A stretch of 64,000 bases of DNA, from assembly GCA_963743425.1 (NCBI GenBank), contig CAVUPU010000001.1, forward strand, positions 558,001-622,000, given 5' to 3'. Positions within the stretch are counted from its first letter, which is position 1. Each line of letters opens with the position of its first letter. Origin of the DNA: JAJVID01 sp963743425. Lineage in GTDB: Bacteria > Acidobacteriota > Blastocatellia > RBC074. The translations under genes and the position numbers were made by a program. The notes beneath the pieces are model-generated. The model saw only the letters and a list, made by a program, of their open reading frames with translations, was not told where the DNA came from and made no database searches. Of this stretch, positions 55,506-64,000 are shown piece by piece.

Positions 55506-56504
55506 ATGACACAGGAGCGAAAGGCGTTTGTAATAATGCCATTTCACGAGCCCTATGACTTGTATTACCAAGCTGTCTTCTCTCCAGCCTTGCAGCGCGC
55601 AGGATACAAGGCTGTGCGCGGAGATGATATGTTCATGCCGCACCCGATTATGCTCGATATTCAAAGGGCAATTTGTGAGAGCGACCTGATTCTTTGTGAA
55701 ATGAGTGATCGCAACCCTAACGTCTTCTATGAACTGGGGCTGGCTCACGCGATTGGCAAGCCGGCCATTTTGGTAGCCCGTAAGGAAGAAGATATACCGT
55801 TTGATCTGAGGCATATCAGGGTGATTGTGTATGATTACACGCGTCCTGGTTGGGAAGCCAAACTCCTTAACAACATCACGGCGGCAGCTAAAACGATAGA
55901 GGAGTCCAAAGAGATTTGGCCTCCACCGATTATCAAGCATAGTTCGCACGGAGGTCTCAATAGTCTTCGCGAGGGGGCTGTCAGCCCGCCAGCGGTTAAT
56001 CGCCCGATCAATCTGAGGTTTGATGGTCCTGTTGTGGGAAACAAACCGTTTGGTTGGTTTAACAGCTTCGGATTTGTAAACCGCGTGTCTCCCTACTTCG
56101 AGTGTGAAATTATTCGACGTCCCGAAGGGGTCTGCGTCAAATTCGAAAACAACAGACGAGTTGATGACGAATTCGGCTCTTTGATGCAAAGATGCCCGGC
56201 TAATCATTTGGCAGGTAAAACTGTTCGTTTCGAGGGCATGGTGAAAACGGAAAATGCCGCTGGCTGGTGCGGGCTCTGGTTTCGCGCCGACGGTGATGTC
56301 GTACCTGATCTCTTCTTCGACAACATGTCCAGGCGCCCAATACGTGGTACGACTGACTGGGCGACTTATGCGATAGATGCTCAACTGCCAATTGAGACGG
56401 CCTGGATTAACTATGGCATCGTGCTGTCCGGTCGTGGGGCGATGTTCGTAGCTAATTTCAGACTGATGTGTTGGGATCACTTCGGACGCTGGGTTGATAT
56501 CTAA
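55506..56504 (+). CDS. TIR-like NAD/nucleotide-binding domain plus beta-sandwich protein
   Basis: 332 residues from ATG 55506; a GTG at 55467 overlapping the Uma2 stop is an alternative start. The N-terminal 130 residues are TIR-like / deoxyribosyltransferase-like: AFVIMPFHEPYDL, AICESDLILCEMSDRNPNVF, then YELGLAHAIGKPAILV, with the Glu used for NAD cleavage in such domains. After a linker, the C-terminal 170 residues form a beta-sandwich-like domain (AGWCGLWFRADG, LFFDNMSRRPIRGTTDW) similar to those found beside regulators and peptidases in Acidobacteriota. The fusion suggests a sensor plus NAD-linked effector. Probably in one unit with Uma2. Confidence 0.75.
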   Translation: MTQERKAFVIMPFHEPYDLYYQAVFSPALQRAGYKAVRGDDMFMPHPIMLDIQRAICESDLILCEMSDRNPNVFYELGLAHAIGKPAILVARKEEDIPFDLRHIRVIVYDYTRPGWEAKLLNNITAAAKTIEESKEIWPPPIIKHSSHGGLNSLREGAVSPPAVNRPINLRFDGPVVGNKPFGWFNSFGFVNRVSPYFECEIIRRPEGVCVKFENNRRVDDEFGSLMQRCPANHLAGKTVRFEGMVKTENAAGWCGLWFRADGDVVPDLFFDNMSRRPIRGTTDWATYAIDAQLPIETAWINYGIVLSGRGAMFVANFRLMCWDHFGRWVDI

Positions 56505-56532
56505 TCAGCCTGCAAGGCGACATGAAGAGTTT

Positions 56533-57717
56533 TTAGATCAAGCCTCCTGCGCGAAACTCTGTAATCTCCTCGTCGCTGAATCCCAATTCCCGCAAAACCT
56601 CATCCGTATGCTCGCCCAACATCGGCGCGCGCCGTCTGACTTCGCCCGGCGTCTCCGATAATCGCACCGGCGTGTTCGGCGTCGGGACCGGCTTCGCGCT
56701 TCCGGGATATTCGACGAAGCCGATCAACCCTCGCGCTTTGACTTGCGGGTCGTCGAGGACTTCGCTCAACTCGTAAACCTTGCCGCACGGCACGCGCGCA
56801 TCTTCCAACTCCCGCATCGCTTCCTCAGTCGCGCGCTGGCCCGCCCAGGCGTTCATCGCATCGGTAATCAACTGGTGATTGTTCGCCCGCGAGATGTCGT
56901 CGGCGCAGCGAGGATCGTCAATCAGGTCGGCGCTGCCCACCAGTTTCGCCCAGCGTTCGAACATCGGATTGCCGATCACGTGAATGATGATCCAGCCGTC
57001 TTTCGTTCGATAAGTGTCGGACGGCGCGACGTGGAAGGCCGTATTGCCTTGCTGTTGGCGTTTGACGCCAATGACATGTCGCTCGGCGAGCAGCGCCTGC
57101 ATGAACGTCACGCTGGTCGCGAGCAGCGAAGCTTCGACGAGCTGGCCGCGCCCGGTCTTCTGCTTTTCGTAGAGCGCGGCCATCGTTCCGAACGCAGCGT
57201 GCAGCGCCGTTCCGAAATCTTCGAACGGAACCACGCTGCGGACGGGCGCGCCCGGAAATCCCGTGAGGCTCATCGCGCCCGACATCGCCTGCGCCACCGG
57301 GTCGAAGCCGACGCGGTTGGCGTACGGCCCTTCGGCGCCGAAGGCGGAAATCTGAGTGAGGATGATGTCGGGTTTGATCGCGGCGAGCGAGTCGTAATCA
57401 ATCTCCAGCTTCCGCAATACATTGATCGGCAGATTGGCCACAACGACGTCGGCGCCGGAGATCAATCGCCGTTTGATCTCGCGGCTTTCGGGACGCGCGA
57501 GATCGAGCGTGACGCTCTTCTTGTTGCGATTGAGGCCGATGAACATCGGGCCTTCGCCCTGTTCAGTGATCGGCGCGACGTAGCGGTCTTCGCCGCCCTC
57601 GCGCCGTTCGATGCGGATGACCTCGGCGCCGAAATCGGCCAGCAGCATCGCGCAATATGGCCCGGCGATGTAGCGGCCAAAGTCGAGAACACGTATTCCT
57701 GTGAGTGGGCCGGTCAT
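56533..57717 (-). CDS. CaiB/BaiF-family CoA-transferase (class III)
   Basis: 394 residues, full length. Motifs of class III CoA-transferases: VLDFGRYIAGPYCAMLLADFG, VIRIERREGGEDRYV, FIGLNRNKKSVTLDL and PYANRVGFDPVAQAMSG, then PVRSVVPFEDFGTALHAAFG, whose Asp is placed for the acyl-enzyme. It moves CoA between carboxylic acids; the acid cannot be told. No adjacent acyl-CoA dehydrogenase or ligase. Convergent with the TIR-like gene. Confidence 0.92.
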   Translation of the reverse strand: MTGPLTGIRVLDFGRYIAGPYCAMLLADFGAEVIRIERREGGEDRYVAPITEQGEGPMFIGLNRNKKSVTLDLARPESREIKRRLISGADVVVANLPINVLRKLEIDYDSLAAIKPDIILTQISAFGAEGPYANRVGFDPVAQAMSGAMSLTGFPGAPVRSVVPFEDFGTALHAAFGTMAALYEKQKTGRGQLVEASLLATSVTFMQALLAERHVIGVKRQQQGNTAFHVAPSDTYRTKDGWIIIHVIGNPMFERWAKLVGSADLIDDPRCADDISRANNHQLITDAMNAWAGQRATEEAMRELEDARVPCGKVYELSEVLDDPQVKARGLIGFVEYPGSAKPVPTPNTPVRLSETPGEVRRRAPMLGEHTDEVLRELGFSDEEITEFRAGGLI

Positions 57718-57762
57718 TTTGGGTATGACTGAATCAGTAGATCACGAAATAGGAAGAGCAAG

Positions 57763-57859
57763 CATTTTCCATTTTTCATTTGAGATTCGTCATTTGCCAT
57801 TGGAAAGGATCGGCTCAGGCAATGACAAATGACAAATCGGATATGGAAAATGGAAAATG
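57763..57859. repeat. CATTTTC-heptamer inverted repeat, copy 5 (nested)
   Basis: A 97-base palindrome between the CoA-transferase and OPT genes. It is enclosed by the outer inverted pair AATCAGTAGATCACGAAAT (57732-57750) and ATTTCGTGATCTACTGATT (57874-57892). The outer pair is the same family as that around the copy at 11533. Confidence 0.88.
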
Positions 57860-57900
57860 AAGTTCTGGCTTCATTTCGTGATCTACTGATTATTGGAATT

Positions 57901-59904
57901 TCAAGCTTCCAGCCTCTGCCGCGCCGCTCTCAAGAGCAGGAAGCAGAGTCCGGCGAAGAAGGCAATGCCGATGAGATCGGCGACGGCGCCATATTGCTGC
58001 CAGCCGTGAATGCCGACGGTGTCGAGCACCCGGCTCAGGATCGAAACCTCTCTGCCGTCTGGGCCGGTCGTGGAGATGCCGCTGAGCAATGCGATGGCGA
58101 CACCCGTGAGCGAACCACCGGCGACCAGGCCGGTGCTGTAGAGCATGCCGGAGCTGACCTCGGATTCTCCGTGACCGTTGGCCCGCGCGCCGGTCATTCT
58201 GTCGGCCAGCGCTTTCATCAAACCGCCGACAAAAATCGGCGCCGTCGTCGAGAGCGGGAGATACGCCCCGACGGCGAACGATAGCGAGCGTATGCCGCAC
58301 AACTCGACCACCACCGAAATGGCCATGCCGACAAAGACCAAACCCCACGGCAGGTCCTGCGCCAACAAGCCGCGAATGATGGTGGCCATTAAGGTCGCCT
58401 GCGGCGCCGGCAATCTTTCCGAACCGATGGCATGTGTGACGCCTTCAAATCTCATTGAAGCGTCCAGCGCCTGCAAGGTCAGACCGATGACGATGGTCGA
58501 GACCACGACGCCGATGATCAGACCGATTTGCTGATAAATGGGGGTCGCGCCGACGATGTAACCCGTCTTCAAATCCTGGCTCGTCGCGCCGGCGTTCGCC
58601 GCGGCGATGCAAACGATGCCGCCGACGGCCAGGGCCAGGGCCTGGTATCCCTCGCCGGTCCAACCGAGACTCACGAAAATCAGGCAGGTCGCCATCAACG
58701 TCGCGATTGTCATGCCGGAGATCGGATTCGATGACGAGCCGATGATGCCGACGATGCGCGAGCTTACTGTGACGAAGAAGAATCCGAAGATCACCACCAA
58801 CAGGCCCATCAACAATTTGCCGAGGATTGTATCGCCCGGAAGCTGAGGCAATAGCGCGACAATGAGAACCAGCGCCAGCGAGCCGATGATCACGTAGGTG
58901 ATCGGGATATCGCGCTCGGTTCTCGCCGTCGCCACGCCAGCCTTCGCATCGCGCAGGCTTTTGAAACTCTCTCTGAACGCGGCGATGATCGTGGGCATTG
59001 TTCGAATCAGCGTGATCAGGCCGGCAGCGGCCACTGCGCCGGCTCCGATATAGCGGACATAGCCCAGACGAATTTGCGATGGCGACATGTCGCGAATCAA
59101 CCCGGCGCCCGGATTGAGAACAGTCGGCAAGCCGTCGCCGATTAAGGTGATGAGCGGAATCAACACGAGATAGGAGAGCACGCCTCCGGCCACCAACACG
59201 CCGGCGATGCGCGGCCCGATGATGTAACCGACGCCGAGATATTCCGGCGTGACATCTGCGCTCACACTCGCATTCGGGAAGCTCGAGCTGTGCGACGCCT
59301 GAACGGTCGGTGATTCTTTCCACAGGCCGAAAATGCTCATGAGCGATTTGTAGGCGAACGCAATACCGAGTCCGGCGAAAACTTTACTCGCCATCGAGCC
59401 GCCTCTTTCTCCGGCGACCAGCACATCCGCGCAGGCCGTGCCTTCGGGATAGGGCAGCGTTTCATGCTCCTTGACGATCAGCGAGCGGCGCAGCGGAACC
59501 ATGAAAAATACACCCAGTATTCCGCCAACGAGCGCGAGAGTGAAGATGTTGAAATAGGTGAAGAACTGATCTCCGGACGCGAGAAAGATCAGCGCGGGAA
59601 TGGTGAAGGCCACTCCGGCGGCGACCGATTCACCCGCTGAGCCGATGGTTTGGACGATGTTGTTTTCGAGAATAGTGGATTTGCCGATGCGTTTGAAAAC
59701 CGCGATGGCCAGCACCGCAATCGGAATCGAGGCCGAGACCGTCAACCCGGCCCTGAGCGCCAGATAGACCGTGGACGCGCCAAAGATGATCCCGAAGATC
59801 GCGCCAAGGATGATGGCCTTGATAGTGAACTCCGGCACGATCTGTTCGTCCGGAACATAGGGCTTGAATTTCTTCTCAGCTGCTTTGACTTCTGCTTCTG
59901 CCAT
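57901..59904 (-). CDS. OPT-family oligopeptide/metal-chelate transporter
   Basis: 667 residues; ATG 59904 chosen because GGAGG lies eight bases upstream (a TTG 15 bases earlier is the alternative). About 14-16 membrane helices. OPT signatures are TIKAIILGAIFGIIFGASTV, YPEGTACADVL near residue 155 (the bacterial equivalent of NPG-type motif region) and GWTGEGYQALALAVG. It imports peptides or metal-chelate compounds across the inner membrane. It starts 16 bases after the small Cys-rich gene, and is likely translated from the same mRNA. Confidence 0.9.
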   Translation of the reverse strand: MAEAEVKAAEKKFKPYVPDEQIVPEFTIKAIILGAIFGIIFGASTVYLALRAGLTVSASIPIAVLAIAVFKRIGKSTILENNIVQTIGSAGESVAAGVAFTIPALIFLASGDQFFTYFNIFTLALVGGILGVFFMVPLRRSLIVKEHETLPYPEGTACADVLVAGERGGSMASKVFAGLGIAFAYKSLMSIFGLWKESPTVQASHSSSFPNASVSADVTPEYLGVGYIIGPRIAGVLVAGGVLSYLVLIPLITLIGDGLPTVLNPGAGLIRDMSPSQIRLGYVRYIGAGAVAAAGLITLIRTMPTIIAAFRESFKSLRDAKAGVATARTERDIPITYVIIGSLALVLIVALLPQLPGDTILGKLLMGLLVVIFGFFFVTVSSRIVGIIGSSSNPISGMTIATLMATCLIFVSLGWTGEGYQALALAVGGIVCIAAANAGATSQDLKTGYIVGATPIYQQIGLIIGVVVSTIVIGLTLQALDASMRFEGVTHAIGSERLPAPQATLMATIIRGLLAQDLPWGLVFVGMAISVVVELCGIRSLSFAVGAYLPLSTTAPIFVGGLMKALADRMTGARANGHGESEVSSGMLYSTGLVAGGSLTGVAIALLSGISTTGPDGREVSILSRVLDTVGIHGWQQYGAVADLIGIAFFAGLCFLLLRAARQRLEA

Positions 59905-59919
59905 GTTGATAGCCTCCAA

Positions 59920-60189
59920 CTAGGTTGGTTTTGGATCGCTGTCCTGCTCGGCGATCATTCGCTGCGCCTGCTGTTGAGCCTGCTCAATGGCTTCGAGCAT
60001 CGCCAGCGTTTCAGATTCTGAGCTCTGCGGGGTTTCGAACTCGTCCGGTTCCCAATAGTCGAGCACGCATACGGCGCAGCCCGTTCCGCAGCAAGGCGGC
60101 ATGGACGATGGCCGTTCGACGCCGGGCGACGCATTGCGCTGCGCCTGAAATGGCTCTAACTGCATAGTTGTCGTTGTTGTGTCGCTCAC
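59920..60189 (-). CDS. small oxidoreductase-like domain protein
   Basis: 89 residues. The core PPCCGTGCAVCVLDYWEPDE matches the oxidoreductase-like N-terminal motif (CCGxGCxxCV), found alone or fused in bacteria and mitochondria. The C-terminus is Gln/Glu-rich. The clustered Cys residues may bind metal. It precedes the OPT transporter on one transcript, which hints at a role in metal handling; that is inference from position only. Confidence 0.8.
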   Translation of the reverse strand: MSDTTTTTMQLEPFQAQRNASPGVERPSSMPPCCGTGCAVCVLDYWEPDEFETPQSSESETLAMLEAIEQAQQQAQRMIAEQDSDPKPT

Positions 60190-60458
60190 GGTCGAAAAGC
60201 TCGAGGGCAGGGCGGAATATAAGTAATGCCTTCGACCCTGTCAATCGCGCTCACTGGTTAAAAACTACGCTTGTAACACTTAGCGGCCTTTAGTATTCTT
60301 CACGCGCGTCCTCCCCCGGCGTGTCTCAGTCTCAATAGATTGAGACGATTGCGCTCTATCTATTGAATAGCTCGTTTGAAAACCCTCAACGCGCGTCGAG
60401 GCCGATGCGAGCGGCCCTGCATTCATGTGTTGTTCCTTGAGAGCATTCAGGAGGGCCG
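60190..60458. other. divergent promoter region
   Basis: 270 bases between the oxidoreductase-like gene and the kinase. A short hairpin GTCTCAATAGATTGAGAC lies at about 60324-60342. No other structure seen. Confidence 0.4.
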
Positions 60459-62330
60459 ATGCGGTATTGTCAGGTTTGTCATCGTTGTTTCGGAGACGGC
60501 GCGGAATATTGCCTCTTCGATCAGACTCCTACATTTCTCGTCGATCAGCTTCCGGTCGTCATTGACGGCAAATATCGTCTGGAGCGGTTGATCGCGCACG
60601 GCGGTATGGGATCGGTCTATCGGGCGATCCATCAGCAGCTCGAACGCAACGTCGCGATCAAGATTCTGCGCGCCGAATTCCTCGCTGACCAGGTCATCGC
60701 CGAACGGTTCAACCGCGAAGCCCGCGCCGCCGCGAAATTGAAACATCCGAACATCGTCGCCATTTATGATTTCGGATTCATGATGAATGGCGGAGCCTAT
60801 CTGGTGATGGAGCTGATCGAAGGGCGCAGCCTGCGCGAGGAACTGCGAACCCATTCGGCGGGACATGGACAGATGCGGCCCGAACGCGCGGTCGCGATCA
60901 TGTCTCAGGTCTGCGCCGGCATCGAAACCGCTCATCGCCAGGGCATCATTCACCGCGACCTCAAACCTGACAACGTCATGATCGAAGCCACGGCCGAGGC
61001 TACGGAGCGTGTTCTGGTGCTCGATTTCGGCATCGCGAAGTTGAAAGACCGCGATCAGAGCGTGCAGGGAATCACTGATGAAAACACGATCATCGGGACT
61101 CCGAACTACATTTCGCCTGAACAATGCACCGGCCAGGCTGTAGACGCGCGCTCGGACATTTACAGCCTGGGCGTGATCCTCTACGAGATGCTCACAGGCC
61201 GAACCCCCTTTGCGGATCAAAACACGTCGTCGATTCTGCTGCGCCATTTGCAGGAGCCTCCGACTCCGCCCACCCGGTTCCGCGCGGGATTGAGCAAAGA
61301 ACTGGAGCTAGTCGTCTTGCGCGCGCTGGCGAAGAATCCGAGCCACCGCTTCTCGTCCGCCGCGCAATTCGCCGAACACCTCTCCGCCGCGGCGCCATCT
61401 TCACGACGTTCTATCGAAGAAGTCCAGGAAGAATTCAATGAGACAGACGAGACCCGCGCTCGCAGTCCCGTGATCATTGCCGATGAATTGACCGGCGTTC
61501 AACCGAGACCCGTCTTCGGATTCGCCGGCTTTCAGCCTGGCCTTGTTTCCGAGGCGTCTTCGTTCGATTCATCAAATTCGATTGAAAATGGGTCGATTGC
61601 GGATGTGGATGTCAGGCCGCCAACGCTCCTGATCGAGAGCCAGTCGAGAACGAAATTCAATGTGGCGGTGGTAACCGCAGTGCTGGCCTTATTGGGCTTC
61701 ATCGGCTATCTTTTGTTCAGCGAATGGCAGGCCGAAGCAGATGAGACCGCCGGATCAGCCGTATTGAAATCTGCGGATTCCAATAACGACCAGGGATCGG
61801 GCAGTCCGAACTCATCTCTCGCAAATTCTGTGAGCGACACAAATGGCGCGAGGCGACCTGATGGGGCCGAATCGAGCGGAGGCAAAACGCTGCCAGCCTC
61901 TTTCGTCAAGGGGGACGCGAAGACCGACATATCATCCTCTGGAAGCGTGAGCGAAAACGCTGAGCGCGAAGTGAGATCGGTCTATGACCAATGGGCGAAG
62001 TCGGCCGTCGGCGGCAATTGGGAAAAGCACCTGAGCTTTTACGCCGACCGCGTCGACTATTTTCGTGATGGAAAATTGACGCGCGCGCAGATCAAGTCGC
62101 GCAAGCGCCGGGTCTTCGGCGCTCTCGATTCTTATGCATTGAAATTCACACAGTCTCCGCGGATTCGACTGAGACAGGTAGACGGCGCGCAGGTGGCCGA
62201 CGTGAGCTACGACAGACAATGGCTGCTCAAGCGCAATCGCAAGAAGATCGAAGGCAAGGCGCATGGCTTGATTACGCTGCGCCGTGAGGCGCGCGGCTGG
62301 CGCATCGTCAGCGAAAAACAGATCAAATAA
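60459..62330 (+). CDS. zinc-ribbon Ser/Thr kinase with NTF2-like extracytoplasmic domain
   Basis: 623 residues from ATG 60459 behind GGAGGG. An N-terminal ribbon (CQVCHRCFG...YCLFD) leads to a Hanks kinase: HGGMGSVYRA, Lys68 in VAIKIL, HRDLKPDN, DFGIAK, GTPNYISPEQ. A membrane helix lies near residue 410 (VVTAVLALLGFIGYLLF). The C-terminal 120 residues (VRSVYDQWAKSAVGGNWEKH to WRIVSEKQIK) have the pattern of an NTF2/SnoaL-like fold outside the membrane, a possible ligand sensor. All kinase residues are present. It is a paralogue in design of the kinase at 19236. Confidence 0.88.
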   Translation: MRYCQVCHRCFGDGAEYCLFDQTPTFLVDQLPVVIDGKYRLERLIAHGGMGSVYRAIHQQLERNVAIKILRAEFLADQVIAERFNREARAAAKLKHPNIVAIYDFGFMMNGGAYLVMELIEGRSLREELRTHSAGHGQMRPERAVAIMSQVCAGIETAHRQGIIHRDLKPDNVMIEATAEATERVLVLDFGIAKLKDRDQSVQGITDENTIIGTPNYISPEQCTGQAVDARSDIYSLGVILYEMLTGRTPFADQNTSSILLRHLQEPPTPPTRFRAGLSKELELVVLRALAKNPSHRFSSAAQFAEHLSAAAPSSRRSIEEVQEEFNETDETRARSPVIIADELTGVQPRPVFGFAGFQPGLVSEASSFDSSNSIENGSIADVDVRPPTLLIESQSRTKFNVAVVTAVLALLGFIGYLLFSEWQAEADETAGSAVLKSADSNNDQGSGSPNSSLANSVSDTNGARRPDGAESSGGKTLPASFVKGDAKTDISSSGSVSENAEREVRSVYDQWAKSAVGGNWEKHLSFYADRVDYFRDGKLTRAQIKSRKRRVFGALDSYALKFTQSPRIRLRQVDGAQVADVSYDRQWLLKRNRKKIEGKAHGLITLRREARGWRIVSEKQIK

Positions 62331-62401
62331 ATAGGGCGCAGTACCGCGCGCGTGAGCAAGCGGCTGGCGCATCGTCAGCGAAAAACAGATCAAATAAATA
62401 G
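62295..62401 (+). repeat. 41-base direct duplication of the kinase 3' end
   Basis: The last 36 coding bases plus stop region (CGGCTGGCGCATCGTCAGCG...) recur unchanged at 62361-62401. A 25-base tract containing GTACCGCGCGCGTGAGCAAG, related to the neighbouring palindrome, lies between them. Confidence 0.9.
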
Positions 62402-62451
62402 CAGGGGAAACAACCCTGGCCCGTAGCGCAGGCATCTTCGCCTGGTCAGGT

Positions 62452-62522
62452 TACGGCGCCGCGCGCGTAAGCAAGCGGGGCGTCTCATTGGTCAGCCGCT
62501 TGCTTACGCGCGCGGCGCCGTA
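62452..62522. repeat. palindrome TACGGCGCCGCGCGCGTAAG
   Basis: Arms of 27 bases (62452-62478 and 62496-62522), 17-base loop, between the kinase and the HtrA protease gene. Related to 46703-46786. Confidence 0.88.
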
Positions 62523-62621
62523 CTTCATCTCCGAAAAGCGGCGCTCGCAAAATTCGAGCGGGCGATAGGCTCTACTCAACAAATCAAATCCAGTCTGGAA
62601 GAACAGGCTTCGAGCAAACTT

Positions 62622-64000
62622 ATGAATACGAAACGCGGACTTTTTTTCGCCTTTTTATGCGCAGCGGTTGTCGGCGTCTTTGCGCTTGCGCTGATCGTCG
62701 CATCGTTTGCTCGACCGGGCGTTTTCCGATCGCTCCTGTTCGGACAGGGGAATTCGAGTTGGGGGTTGGCCAGTAGCGATTTCAGCGGCTCAAACGCCGA
62801 TATCGTCGCGGAGGCCAATCCGGCCGTGGTGACCGTGGTGGCGACGCGAGCGATTCCGGCGGGAGAAGACTCCGGCGCCGGAGAGACGGCTCAAGAAGGT
62901 CGCGTGCAGCGGGGCACGGGAGCCGGGTTCATAATCGATCCCGAAGGTTTGATCGTTACCAATCAGCACGTGATAGCGAACGCCGATCGCATCCGCGTGA
63001 AACTCCACGACGGTCGGACTCAAGCTGCGACTGTGATGGGCGCCGACAACGCCACCGATCTGGCCCTGCTCAAAATCGCTGTGAACGACCTGGCGCCGCT
63101 TCATCTGGGCGATTCCGACGCCCTCCGCGTGGGCGATTCCGTGATCGCCATCGGCAATCCGCTCGAATACGAGCGTTCGGTCACGGCCGGCATCGTCTCC
63201 GCGCTGGGCCGGAAGGTTTACGAGGCCGAGCCGTTCGAGAATTTCATTCAAACCGACGCAGCGATCAACCGAGGCAACTCCGGCGGGCCGCTGCTCAATA
63301 AACGCGGCGAAGTGATCGGCGTCAACACGGTGATCCGCAGCGACGGTCGAGGCATCAGCTTCGCCGTGCCGAGCAATGTGGTCAAACGCGTCGTCGCGCA
63401 ATTGCGCGCTCACGGCTATGTCGCGCGCGGTTATCTGGGGCTGACCCCGGCCGCTCTGACGCCGGAACTCCGCGAAGGACTCGGTCTGGGCGATCTTCAG
63501 GGCGTCATGGTCGCCGATGTCTTGAACAACTTCCCGGCGGAGCGGTCGGGCATTCGACCTTACGACGTGATCACTCATTTCAACACTCGTTCGATCACGC
63601 AGGCTGACGATTTCTTCGCCTCCGTCGCCAATGCGACGCCCCAGCAGCGGGTCGAAATCGCGGTCGTGCGCGGCGGGCAGCCGATGAAGTTTTATCCGAC
63701 GTTGGAACAGCGCCCCATCGACGTCGCCGCCAACTCGCCCAAAGTTCGGCCGGCATCCGATAAAATAGGGCAGACGGGCGGGCAGAACATCGGCCTTCTC
63801 CTCGGATTCTCCGTGCGCGAAAACACTCCCGAGGCCTTGCGCGAGTTGCGCGTCGGTAAAGTGAGCGATGAGATCGCGGGCGGCGTGATCGTTTCAGACG
63901 TCAATCCGTTAGGCCCCGCCGCCGATTCGCGCCTCTTGACCGGCTACGTCATCCTCGAAGCCAATCGCCAGCCGATTCGCTGTCTCGAAGATTTTCAGAA
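62622..64000 (+). CDS. HtrA/DegP-family serine protease (C-terminus off window)
   Basis: ATG 62622 leads into an N-terminal membrane anchor (GLFFAFLCAAVVGVFALALI). The trypsin-like domain has the full triad: His in LIVTNQHVIA, Asp in NATDLALLK, Ser in INRGNSGGPLL. PDZ 1 begins about residue 265 (ARGYLGLTPAAL...GVMVADVLNNFPAERSGIRP), and a second PDZ is underway at the window end (GVIVSDVNPLGPAADSRLL). 459 residues are visible. It degrades or holds misfolded envelope proteins. Follows the kinase gene after palindromic DNA; may have its own promoter. Confidence 0.93.
   Translation, partial: MNTKRGLFFAFLCAAVVGVFALALIVASFARPGVFRSLLFGQGNSSWGLASSDFSGSNADIVAEANPAVVTVVATRAIPAGEDSGAGETAQEGRVQRGTGAGFIIDPEGLIVTNQHVIANADRIRVKLHDGRTQAATVMGADNATDLALLKIAVNDLAPLHLGDSDALRVGDSVIAIGNPLEYERSVTAGIVSALGRKVYEAEPFENFIQTDAAINRGNSGGPLLNKRGEVIGVNTVIRSDGRGISFAVPSNVVKRVVAQLRAHGYVARGYLGLTPAALTPELREGLGLGDLQGVMVADVLNNFPAERSGIRPYDVITHFNTRSITQADDFFASVANATPQQRVEIAVVRGGQPMKFYPTLEQRPIDVAANSPKVRPASDKIGQTGGQNIGLLLGFSVRENTPEALRELRVGKVSDEIAGGVIVSDVNPLGPAADSRLLTGYVILEANRQPIRCLEDFQ

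Overview
The window looks like a piece of a GC-rich, Gram-negative Acidobacteriota chromosome, probably class Blastocatellia. This is inferred from family content, not from a marker-gene tree. The supporting content is two TonB-dependent receptors with carboxypeptidase-regulatory-like N-termini, several proteins with N-terminal zinc ribbons (two Ser/Thr kinases, an FHA protein, a coiled-coil protein), a caspase-fold protein beside a kinase, many TPR proteins, and intergenic DNA packed with palindromic repeats.

Layout. 1-5064: a haem peroxidase running off the left edge, and a GMC oxidoreductase, both leftward. 5424-6509: an RMD1/DUF155-like membrane protein. 7090-8991: two integron-type gene cassettes, each followed by an attC-like site, with no integrase in view; the first carries a DpnII/MboI-type PD-(D/E)XK nuclease. 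9104-14057: a SPOR/Ycf48-like propeller protein, a PCYCGC-motif lipoprotein with an in-frame UGA and a SECIS-like hairpin (candidate selenoprotein), a zinc-ribbon protein, rdgB and an FHA protein. 14233-18649: TonB receptor and a BlaI/BlaR1-like regulatory pair. 18654-23024: BamE-like protein, Ser/Thr kinase and pseudocaspase. 23247-27846: pgk, POTRA protein, tpiA, secG and tRNA-Leu(GAG), a core glycolysis/secretion cluster. 28176-31656: a broken TIR / endonuclease-like / NACHT / pentapeptide / WD40 gene of NLR-like defence architecture. 32509-37553: sulfatase, small conserved proteins, SRPBCC membrane protein, basic Ser/Lys/Arg protein, hemerythrin. 38372-45842: TPR protein, large TonB receptor, second TPR protein, isoaspartyl-methyltransferase-like protein. 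45805-48687: receiver protein and two membrane-anchored proteins. 48699-52390: three-subunit molybdenum hydroxylase (xanthine/CO dehydrogenase family). 52707-57717: M48 protease, LOG protein, Uma2 nuclease-fold protein, TIR-like protein, CaiB/BaiF CoA-transferase. 57901-64000: OPT transporter, oxidoreductase-like mini-protein, second Ser/Thr kinase, and an HtrA/DegP protease cut by the right edge.

Three things stand out. (1) The attC-flanked cassettes. (2) The UGA/SECIS-like signal at 11373-11403. (3) A dense, diverse population of intergenic inverted repeats, several built of heptanucleotide units and some nested inside one another. In addition, five single-base insertions break conserved genes including pgk, plus one in-frame TAA. 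The insertions look more like sequence errors than gene decay, but they should be checked against reads.
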